A stretch of 32,312 nucleotides of DNA from Herbinix sp. (GTDB lineage: Bacteria > Bacillota > Clostridia > Lachnospirales > Lachnospiraceae): contig JAQZBA010000009.1 of assembly GCA_029239365.1 (NCBI GenBank), positions 1 through 32,312 of the forward strand. The letters are read 5' to 3'. Numbering within the stretch: position 1 is the stretch's first letter; each line of letters begins with the position of its first letter. The notes under the pieces are model-generated. The model was given only the letters and a program-made list of their open reading frames with translations, did no database searches and had not been told where the DNA came from. Below are positions 26,473 through 32,312 of this stretch, piece by piece. Made by a program: the position numbers and the translations under genes.

Positions 26473-27933
26473 TTAATGATGCTCATTCCATTGGCTCCTC
26501 ATACTGATTGCAACAAATTTAACATCCGAATCCTTCTGTACCATTTGAAACAGATTTGTTATGATGATATTTTCAAATTCATAACCGTTCTCCATCTTCG
26601 GCCGGTAATAAGCATATTCCTTTTCCTGGGACTTAACCATAGCCGGTACCTGCGGTATCCCCTTAGAATACTCCTTTTCAATAGAAGCTCTCAATGCTGT
26701 CCTGGTAGGAAGTGTCCCACCTGCTTTTTCCGTAAAGGATTTCATCTGAACAGTAGGTGAGGTAGCCCAAACAATAAACATCCAAGCTGCAAGTTTCTTT
26801 TTACTGCTTGAATAGCTGTTAATTCCAATTCCGGAGCCTCCATAGATATTAGCGCTACGTTGATTGCCCTTCGGCAATACATGATACCCTACCTTACCGG
26901 CCACAACCGAGTTCTCAACCGCGGATACGTTCTCATCCCAATTTATCATCATTGCTACCTCCCCCTGGGTAAAGGCGTTTGCTGCTTCGTCCCAGGTAAA
27001 GCCCTGTTTGCTTTCCGGATTTAATGCAATAATTTCTTTAAATCTCTTTAATGCTGTCTTGAATTCAGAGGTACCCGATTGTATCTCCGGTCCGGTGACC
27101 GTCCCTAAGCTTACGATTTTCTCATTTGTAAAATAATCACCGCCATAAGCACTTAAGACAGAAGAAAATGCTGTGTAAATCGAATTATGATTGGCTGACA
27201 TCGTGATACTTCCATACTTAACTTTAGAATTTTCTACATTGCCATCAATCCACCTGGATACTGCGATGAATTGCTCCCAGGTAAAATCACCGCTACCGGG
27301 ATCCGGTTCAAAGCCAAGGTCTTTTTTCATTTGCACTTTATATTGATCAAAAATATCCTGACGGTAAAATAAAATCATCGTTGTGGAATCAAAGGGTATC
27401 GCATAAAGCTTGTCCGTGTCTCCGAAATAGGAGCATACCTCCAATTGTTCTTTGGAGAAGCTATCCATCCCTCCTACTATATGAGGTAATGTAGGATCAT
27501 TCTCGTATTGATTCAAATCTTCCAGCCCGTCAGAAAAACGATTTAATGTCTTATAAGGATCAACATAAATTAAGTCATACTGCGCGGTCTTCGATATAAA
27601 TTCCATATTAATCTTTTCTTCCAACGTATTGAAATCCATTCTTTTAATATTGACCTTAATACCGGTGACTTCTGTGAATTTTTCACATTCCTGAGACAAT
27701 ATATTGGCATTTATGTTATCTTCACAAATAAAATTAAGGATGGTACCATCACAACTCTTCCAGTCAAAGGTTTCAGGTGCTTCTACATTGCCAAATTTAC
27801 TCTCCTGTTCTCCAAACAACTCCGTATTAACGTCAACTTGCTCCTCTGTCACTGAACAGCTGCATAATAGCATGGCTAAGATTAGTATCACAGCGATAAA
27901 ACAATAATTTCTACCGAATTTGCGATTCTGCAA
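26473..27933 (-). CDS. Extracellular binding lipoprotein next to a two-component system
   Basis: 486 residues of a family 1 solute-binding lipoprotein. The signal peptide has the lipobox L-C-S-C with lipidated Cys26. The body contains ECEKFTEVTGIKVNIKRMDF near the start, FYRQDIFDQYKVQMKKDLGF in the middle and MMINWDENVSAVEN later, typical of sugar-binding proteins. I chose the TTG at 27933, 6 bases after AAGGAGGT; a TTG at 27951 would overlap that site. No permease accompanies it. The next genes, 18 bases downstream, are a histidine kinase and a response regulator. It may therefore serve as the ligand-binding partner of that kinase rather than of a transporter, as known for some clostridial binding protein-kinase systems. 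That role is inferred. Confidence 0.9.
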   Translation of the reverse strand: MQNRKFGRNYCFIAVILILAMLLCSCSVTEEQVDVNTELFGEQESKFGNVEAPETFDWKSCDGTILNFICEDNINANILSQECEKFTEVTGIKVNIKRMDFNTLEEKINMEFISKTAQYDLIYVDPYKTLNRFSDGLEDLNQYENDPTLPHIVGGMDSFSKEQLEVCSYFGDTDKLYAIPFDSTTMILFYRQDIFDQYKVQMKKDLGFEPDPGSGDFTWEQFIAVSRWIDGNVENSKVKYGSITMSANHNSIYTAFSSVLSAYGGDYFTNEKIVSLGTVTGPEIQSGTSEFKTALKRFKEIIALNPESKQGFTWDEAANAFTQGEVAMMINWDENVSAVENSVVAGKVGYHVLPKGNQRSANIYGGSGIGINSYSSSKKKLAAWMFIVWATSPTVQMKSFTEKAGGTLPTRTALRASIEKEYSKGIPQVPAMVKSQEKEYAYYRPKMENGYEFENIIITNLFQMVQKDSDVKFVAISMRSQWNEHH

Positions 27934-28014
27934 TTGATTACCTCCTTTCAATCACTAGACAAGTCAAATATCTATTTTACTATGTTTTAAAATACTGCAT
28001 GGCTATGGAATTTC

Positions 28015-28038
28015 ACTATATTATGCATTTCATATAGT
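28015..28038. repeat. Inverted repeat ACTATAT-N10-ATATAGT, candidate operator
   Basis: Perfect 7-bp arms (28015-28021 and 28032-28038) lie about 80-105 bases upstream of the TTG start at 27933. The size and spacing suit a dimeric regulator, but the arms are AT-only except for one G/C pair, so chance is possible. Confidence 0.3.
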
Positions 28039-28157
28039 TTATTATTACTTGTTTCTGGTTTTTTAGCATATGATTCGTCCTGATTTAATCATAAATCACT
28101 GTCGAAGATTCTGCAATTTGTTTTTAACTGCACATCAGAAGCTCATTTTTTAAACGA

Positions 28158-28185
28158 GAAAAGCGCTCCGACAGGAGCGTTTTTC
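28158..28185 (-). terminator. Terminator of the CUT2 transporter/polyol dehydrogenase operon
   Basis: CGCTCC (28164-28169) pairs with GGAGCG (28174-28179) across a 4-base loop. The flanking A and T runs extend the stem to about 12 bp with one G-T pair. On the minus strand CTTTTCTCGTTT follows; on the plus strand the T run is stronger, so it can act in both directions. It lies about 55 bases after the dehydrogenase stop. Confidence 0.8.
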
Positions 28186-28239
28186 TTATTCTATGAAATT
28201 AATCTACAATATAGCTTCCACTTTTTACTGTGATTGCTA

Positions 28240-29280
28240 TCATCCTATTTTAATAACTGCTTTTACAACATCATTCTTATTGTTGATAACGAAATCAAAG
28301 GCTTTCGCTGTATCTTCAAACTCAAATTCATGGGTAACAATACCGGATACATCGATGATACCCTTTGCAATCGCATTAATTGCCTTCGGATAAATATTTC
28401 TGTAACGGAATACGGAGGTGATGGTAGCTTCCTTAGCCATAATCTTTGCAAAATTGTATTCAATGATATCTTCCGGAGCCATACCTACGAGAACGATGGT
28501 TCCTCCACGCTTTACAAGATATGCGGTCTGTTTGATTGTAATTTTGCTACCTGCTGTTTCGATAACAACATCAACACCCTTGCCCTTAGTAATCTCATCC
28601 ATCTTAGCAACTGCGTCTTCTTCTCTTGCATTGATTACTCTGGTAGCTCCTAATTTCATAGCATAAGCAAGTCTCTTCGGCATTACATCAACTACGGTGA
28701 TATCAGTTGCACCATATGCTTTACAAGCGAGTAGAGTTACAAGACCGATACATCCGGAGCCAAGAATTACAACAGAATCACCTAATTTAACATTTCCCTG
28801 CGCTGCTGCATGCATACCAACAGCAAGTGGTTCAACAAGAGCACCTTCTTTGGAAGTGATATTATCCGGTAGTTTAAAGCACATATTTGCAGGGAACGCT
28901 ATATAATTTTCTAGGCAGCCATGGTAAGGAGGGGTAGCAAGAAATTCTACATCGGGGCAGAGATTGTATTTACCGGTCTTACAGAATTCACACTGTCCGC
29001 AGGTGCAGCCGGGCTCTAAAGCCACCTTATCACCAATACTCAGCTCTGTTACCTTACTTCCTAACTGAACGATTTCACCGGCACATTCATGTCCGAGGAT
29101 GAAATCCCCATTCACAATGAAATCACCAATGGAACCATGCTCCAGATAATGTACGTCGGATCCGCAGATACCTACGTATTCCAGCTTAACCAATACCTCA
29201 TTGTCTTTAATCTGTGGAACTGCGATATCTCTGATTTCCATCTTGTTTAAACCTGTCATGTATACTGCTTTATTCTTCAT
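28240..29280 (-). CDS. Zinc-dependent polyol dehydrogenase (sorbitol/xylitol dehydrogenase type)
   Basis: A 346-residue medium-chain alcohol dehydrogenase. The catalytic zinc ligands are visible as Cys39 (GICGSDVHY) and His64-Glu65 (GHECAGE). Cys94, Cys97, Cys100 and Cys108 in the CTCGQCEFCKTGKYNLC stretch bind the structural zinc. The nucleotide fold has GSGCIG followed by an Asp at the end of the next strand (VVDV), which favours NAD over NADP. HYLEHGSIGDFIV is typical of the sorbitol/xylitol dehydrogenase branch. The ATG follows AAAGGAG. It lies 113 bases after the CUT2 permease and is probably co-transcribed, oxidising an imported polyol to a ketose in the cytoplasm. The exact polyol cannot be told. 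Confidence 0.9.
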   Translation of the reverse strand: MKNKAVYMTGLNKMEIRDIAVPQIKDNEVLVKLEYVGICGSDVHYLEHGSIGDFIVNGDFILGHECAGEIVQLGSKVTELSIGDKVALEPGCTCGQCEFCKTGKYNLCPDVEFLATPPYHGCLENYIAFPANMCFKLPDNITSKEGALVEPLAVGMHAAAQGNVKLGDSVVILGSGCIGLVTLLACKAYGATDITVVDVMPKRLAYAMKLGATRVINAREEDAVAKMDEITKGKGVDVVIETAGSKITIKQTAYLVKRGGTIVLVGMAPEDIIEYNFAKIMAKEATITSVFRYRNIYPKAINAIAKGIIDVSGIVTHEFEFEDTAKAFDFVINNKNDVVKAVIKIG

Positions 29281-29393
29281 ATAATTTTCTCCTTTTTCTA
29301 TGTTATTAGGGCATATTAACTATCTGCATTTAATTTATCGTTATATTCTCTTATCGATTTTGTAAGGAATTACTTTATTACGTTCCATGTGAA

Positions 29394-30374
29394 TTATGCT
29401 GCTTTCTTCTCTTCAACAAGAATAACCTTCTTCGTCTTCTTTGATTTGGATTTGATATCCCAGATAACCGCAAGTGCAATAATACAAGCTTTTACGATCT
29501 GCTGAATATATGAATCCACACCAACCAGGTTCATAATGTTATTCAAACATCCGATTATGAACGCACCGGCTAAAGTTCCAAAGGCTGTACCAACACCACC
29601 GGAGAAGCTTGTTCCACCAACAATTGCTGCTGTTAAGCCTTCCATTTCATATCCGATTGCACCATTCGGTAACCCTGCATTTACACGGGACATGAAGAGG
29701 ATACCTGCGATACCAACCAATACACCATTGATTAGAAATACGATGTATTTGTTTTTCTTAACCTTAATACCTGCTGCCACGGAAGCTTCTTCATTTCCAC
29801 CGATGGCATATAAGGAACGTCCCAGTCTCGTGTGTCTTAAGATATACCAGATAATAACTGTTATAACTGCAGTAATCAGGATGGAGATCGGAATGGGTCC
29901 AATGCTTCCCTGGCCGAAGATTACATAATCCTTTAATTGTAAGATATTCTGCCCATCGGTGATGAGTAATGCCACACCACGCGCGACCTGCATCATTACT
30001 AGGGTAGCGATAAAAGGCGGAGCATTTAATTGGGTAATCATAAATGCATTTACTAAGTTACATGCGACTGCAACTACAATAGCAACGATTACTGCGAGTA
30101 AAAGTGAACCCGTTGTCTTATAGGTGATGATCGATATTACACCGGATAGTGCAAGCACAGCACCGGATGACAAGTCCAGCATACCGCTGATAATCAATAA
30201 CATTTCGCCATAAGCCAAAATTGTACTTACAGCCAACTGTTTCATAATGTTAGAAACATTGTTTGGTGATAAAAAGTTCTTATTTAAGAAACTGCATAGA
30301 AAAATCATGACAAATAAAACTATAAATATGGAATACTTCTCCTTAGCTGAAGTATTTTTAATCTTCTCTCTCAT
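29394..30374 (-). CDS. CUT2 sugar ABC transporter permease (RbsC type)
   Basis: A 326-residue inner-membrane permease of the ribose/xylose/galactose family, with eight to ten hydrophobic segments. The conserved patterns MLDLSSGAVLALSGV, LNAPPFIATLVMMQVARG, ALYAIGGNEEAS-like and GTSFSGGVGTAFGTLAG are visible. A basic tail ends the protein. The ATG follows AGGAGGG and lies 11 bases after the ATPase gene. With that ATPase it forms a transporter for a monosaccharide or polyol, and the downstream dehydrogenase suggests a pentitol or hexitol (inference). Confidence 0.94.
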   Translation of the reverse strand: MREKIKNTSAKEKYSIFIVLFVMIFLCSFLNKNFLSPNNVSNIMKQLAVSTILAYGEMLLIISGMLDLSSGAVLALSGVISIITYKTTGSLLLAVIVAIVVAVACNLVNAFMITQLNAPPFIATLVMMQVARGVALLITDGQNILQLKDYVIFGQGSIGPIPISILITAVITVIIWYILRHTRLGRSLYAIGGNEEASVAAGIKVKKNKYIVFLINGVLVGIAGILFMSRVNAGLPNGAIGYEMEGLTAAIVGGTSFSGGVGTAFGTLAGAFIIGCLNNIMNLVGVDSYIQQIVKACIIALAVIWDIKSKSKKTKKVILVEEKKAA

Positions 30375-30385
30375 TTCTTACCCTC

Positions 30386-31879
30386 CTATTTCGTGCTAGT
30401 TGCAAATTTCATGATCGCTTCCTGGCTGAACTCATCCTTCCTTAATTCACCTGTGATTTTTCCCTGGTTCATAACATAGATTCTGTCACACATACCGATG
30501 AGCTCCGGAAGCTCGGATGAAACCATAATAACTGCTCTTCCCTGTTTAGCTAACTCAACCATCAGCTTGTAGATCTCAAACTTTGCACCTACATCAATAC
30601 CCCTGGTCGGTTCATCAAGTATTAAAATCTGCGGATCCCGAAGCATCCACTTGGCAAGTAATACCTTCTGTTGGTTACCGCCGCTCAAGGATTGAATTGG
30701 CGTATCCAGTGTAGGAGTCTTAACATTCATCTTCTTAAAGTACTCCCCAACCATCTTGCGCTCTTCCTTCTCATGGGCATAGCCGCTGTAAATTACCTTT
30801 TCCAAGCTTGATATGCTGGCATTTTCCATAACACTTCGAATCGGGATAATACCATATCTTCTTCTGTCCTCGGAGAGCATTACCATCTTATGCTTGATGC
30901 TGTCGGATACTTTTTTAATGATAACCTTCTTATGGTTAATCAATATGTCTCCGGTGGTGATCGGATCCAGACCGAATACGGCTCTCATAACCTCAGTTCT
31001 TCCGGCTCCTACGAGTCCGGCAAATCCGACGATTTCACCTTTTTTAACGTTGAAATTAATATTTTTAAATATTCCGGTACTACCTAAGTCTTTTACCTCG
31101 ATCAGCTTCTCGCCGATCTCTATGGTCTCCTTCGGATATACATTATCCATTTTACGGCCAACCATGAGGGAAATCACCTGATCCATGTTCATCTCGCTGG
31201 CCGGATGGCTTTCCACTACGGCACCATCACGGAATACGGTGATATCATCTGCAATACGGAATACTTCATCCAGCTTGTGGGAAATGTATACGATGCTAAC
31301 CCCCTGCTCCTTTAGCTTAGCTATTTTCCTAAACAGCATCTCAACTTCTCGATGGGTTATGGATGAGGTAGGTTCATCCATCACGATAATCTCTGCATTA
31401 TTGGAGATTGCCTTGATGATCTCTAGCATCTGGATATCCGATACGGTTAAGGTCTTTAATTTCTGAGTAGGCTTGTAAGGTAAATTCTCTGCTTCCAGAA
31501 ATTCAAGAGTCTTCTTTCTTAATTGCTTCCAATCAACCTTTCCAAGCTTGGATACCGGCAACCTGCCTAAGAATAAATTCTCTTCTATGGACATCTCCGG
31601 AACATAATTTAACTCCTGTGCTATCATAGCTATACCATGCTGTCTGGCATGAATTGGACTTTGGATTTTAACCGGTTTCTCATCGATAAAAATCTGCCCG
31701 GCATCCGGTTTATAAATACCATTGATGATTTTCATCAGTGTGGATTTGCCTGCCCCATTTTCTCCACATAGAGCATGAACCGTACCTCGTCTAACTGCAA
31801 AATCAATTTTATTCAAAGCTTTCACACCAGGAAAGGATTTGTCTATCTGGGAGACCCGAAGCTTAATATCTTGTCTCAT
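30386..31879 (-). CDS. CUT2 sugar ABC transporter ATPase (RbsA/MglA type)
   Basis: A 497-residue protein with two fused ABC ATPase domains, the usual length for this family. The first domain has the Walker A GENGAGKST (39-47), a variant signature (TVSDIQMLEI) and Walker B with MDEPTSSI. The second domain has the degenerate Walker A GLVGAGRTE, the full signature LSGGNQQKVLLAKWM and ILDEPTRGIDVG. This asymmetry is normal for RbsA-type proteins. It is the first gene of its operon, with a GGGAGGT site about 12 bases before the ATG and the promoter at 31943-31971. No ribose-type binding protein is encoded in the operon within the window. Confidence 0.95.
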   Translation of the reverse strand: MRQDIKLRVSQIDKSFPGVKALNKIDFAVRRGTVHALCGENGAGKSTLMKIINGIYKPDAGQIFIDEKPVKIQSPIHARQHGIAMIAQELNYVPEMSIEENLFLGRLPVSKLGKVDWKQLRKKTLEFLEAENLPYKPTQKLKTLTVSDIQMLEIIKAISNNAEIIVMDEPTSSITHREVEMLFRKIAKLKEQGVSIVYISHKLDEVFRIADDITVFRDGAVVESHPASEMNMDQVISLMVGRKMDNVYPKETIEIGEKLIEVKDLGSTGIFKNINFNVKKGEIVGFAGLVGAGRTEVMRAVFGLDPITTGDILINHKKVIIKKVSDSIKHKMVMLSEDRRRYGIIPIRSVMENASISSLEKVIYSGYAHEKEERKMVGEYFKKMNVKTPTLDTPIQSLSGGNQQKVLLAKWMLRDPQILILDEPTRGIDVGAKFEIYKLMVELAKQGRAVIMVSSELPELIGMCDRIYVMNQGKITGELRKDEFSQEAIMKFATSTK

Positions 31880-31942
31880 TTATTTTTCTACCTCCCTATT
31901 CTTTTTTAACATTCGTCAGGGTTATATCTTGTTGCTGTATAA

Positions 31943-31971
31943 ACTATACCATCCCTGACTTTTATTCTGAA
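31943..31971 (-). promoter_or_regulatory. Promoter of the CUT2 transporter operon
   Basis: TTCAGA (31966-31971) and TATAGT (31943-31948) are 17 bases apart on the minus strand. TGG before the -10 gives an extended -10. Transcription would start near 31936. A 7-bp inverted repeat, GTCAGGG (31915-31921) with CCCTGAC (31953-31959), brackets the -10 and start site and may be an operator. Confidence 0.6.
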
Positions 31972-32034
31972 GAAACAGAATTTCTGTGTTGATGTACTTT
32001 ATTATCAAAAACTTTGTTAATATCTTAACCATGT

Positions 32035-32070
32035 AAAATATTGCGATAAGGATGCAAAATATTGTGATAA
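32035..32070. repeat. Tandem 15-bp direct repeat, candidate regulator site
   Basis: AAAATATTGYGATAA occurs at 32035-32049 and 32056-32070 with a single difference (C or T). The copies start 21 bases apart, two helical turns, so two proteins would bind the same DNA face. It lies about 65 bases upstream of the -35 of the CUT2 operon, a position used by AraC-type activators (inference). Confidence 0.5.
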
Positions 32071-32154
32071 TCCGAAGGTTTCACCTCACCCATAGATTGA
32101 CATGATCCTTGCAACACACCTATAGAGTAAGTGGGTTCCTATTACTGCAAGAAC

Positions 32155-32301
32155 AAAGTGTCAGCATGCTGACACTTTCGCGCCTGAGCGGGTTGCGAAG
32201 CAACTACTTCCTATCCGCGAAGTGCGCATCCCAAAGTGAACTACGTTCACTATGCGGAGCGATTTTTATCGTATAGGACGCAATTTCCTATACGATAAAA
32301 A
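32155..32301. repeat. Palindrome-rich intergenic repeat element
   Basis: Four perfect inverted repeats follow each other: a 24-bp palindrome without spacer (32155-32178); GTTGC/GCAAC (32192-32196 with 32200-32204); AGTGAAC/GTTCACT (32235-32241 with 32245-32251) inside CGCAT/ATGCG (32225-32229 with 32252-32256); and 16-bp arms TTTTTATCGTATAGGA (32263-32278) with their complement (32286-32301). The middle is more GC-rich than its surroundings. It looks like a dispersed structured repeat (REP- or MITE-like). No open reading frame is evident in it, and no second copy was noticed in the window. Confidence 0.65.
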
Positions 32302-32312
32302 ATTATCCGACA

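Larger units (their letters stand above)
27934..28239. other. Intergenic region upstream of the binding protein-kinase-regulator operon
   Basis: 306 bases without a gene. It contains the terminator of the polyol dehydrogenase operon (28158-28185) and a 7-bp inverted repeat (28015-28038). The promoter of the trio should be here; TAAAAT and TATAGT-like boxes exist, but none has a convincing -35 partner. Confidence 0.5.

Noticed and set aside
26311-26760. 149-codon open frame on the plus strand
   Set aside because: It lies opposite the binding-protein and kinase genes, shows no recognisable domain and has no ribosome binding site worth noting.
27934-28140. Riboswitch or T-box leader upstream of the binding protein-kinase-regulator trio
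   Set aside because: I found no recognisable conserved core, only a small inverted repeat and AT-rich sequence.
28158-28185. Terminator of an unseen plus-strand gene
   Set aside because: Its T run is stronger on the plus strand, but no plus-strand gene precedes it; the hairpin works in both directions and closes the dehydrogenase operon.
28234-28653. 139-codon open frame on the plus strand
   Set aside because: It is antisense to the polyol dehydrogenase, whose zinc ligands and fold are clear.
29536-29928. 130-codon open frame on the plus strand
   Set aside because: It is a proline-rich shadow of the CUT2 permease gene.
32155-32178. 24-bp palindrome read as a CRISPR-type repeat
   Set aside because: It occurs once, with no spacers and no cas genes nearby.

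Overview
The window looks like a chromosomal carbohydrate-utilisation region of a low-GC Firmicute, most likely a Lachnospiraceae / Clostridium cluster XIVa type. The grounds are the AT-rich sequence, strong AGGAGG-type ribosome binding sites, several LplA/LplB/YtcP-type sugar ABC systems without their own ATPase, YesM/YesN two-component pairs, AraC regulators and an LPXTG surface protein. The taxonomic call is inference. Almost everything lies on the minus strand and is read from high to low coordinates; only one AraC gene is on the plus strand. I saw no phage, IS, CRISPR or tRNA gene.

Layout from right to left, in the direction of transcription. (1) 32312-28240: a repeat-rich upstream region, then a CUT2 (ribose-type) ATPase and permease and a zinc-dependent polyol dehydrogenase, closed by a hairpin terminator. 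(2) 27933-23137: a binding lipoprotein, a YesM histidine kinase and a YesN response regulator with no permease. The kinase gene is broken by an internal deletion with frameshift in its ATPase domain. (3) 22873-14439: two permeases, a binding lipoprotein, an FAD-dependent oxidoreductase, a response regulator and a histidine kinase. (4) A plus-strand AraC gene (13457-14377) diverges from an acyltransferase-like gene (13185-11893). (5) 11588-4890: an LPXTG-anchored hydrolase-like surface protein, two permeases, a binding lipoprotein and a GH31 glycosidase. (6) 4571-1: a membrane-bound AraC-type sensor-regulator, a binding lipoprotein and the start of a permease that runs off the left edge.

How the genes fit together: block 5 reads as a small Gram-positive glycan locus, with a surface-attached hydrolase, a CUT1 importer and a GH31 enzyme without signal peptide for the imported oligosaccharide; the AraC/acyltransferase pair lies beside it. 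Block 3 couples a second importer to its own two-component system and an oxidoreductase. Block 6 pairs a third importer with a one-protein membrane sensor-regulator. No CUT1 ATPase is present, so a shared MsmX-type ATPase encoded elsewhere is expected.

The points most worth a second look are the broken kinase in the binding protein-kinase-regulator trio, the hairpins placed directly after every transporter binding-protein gene but not after the one in the trio, the poorly understood NAT_N/GNAT_C-like acyltransferase, the surface-anchored glycosidase-like protein, and the palindrome-rich repeat plus tandem 15-bp motif upstream of the CUT2 operon. Family names were recognised by eye and not searched.
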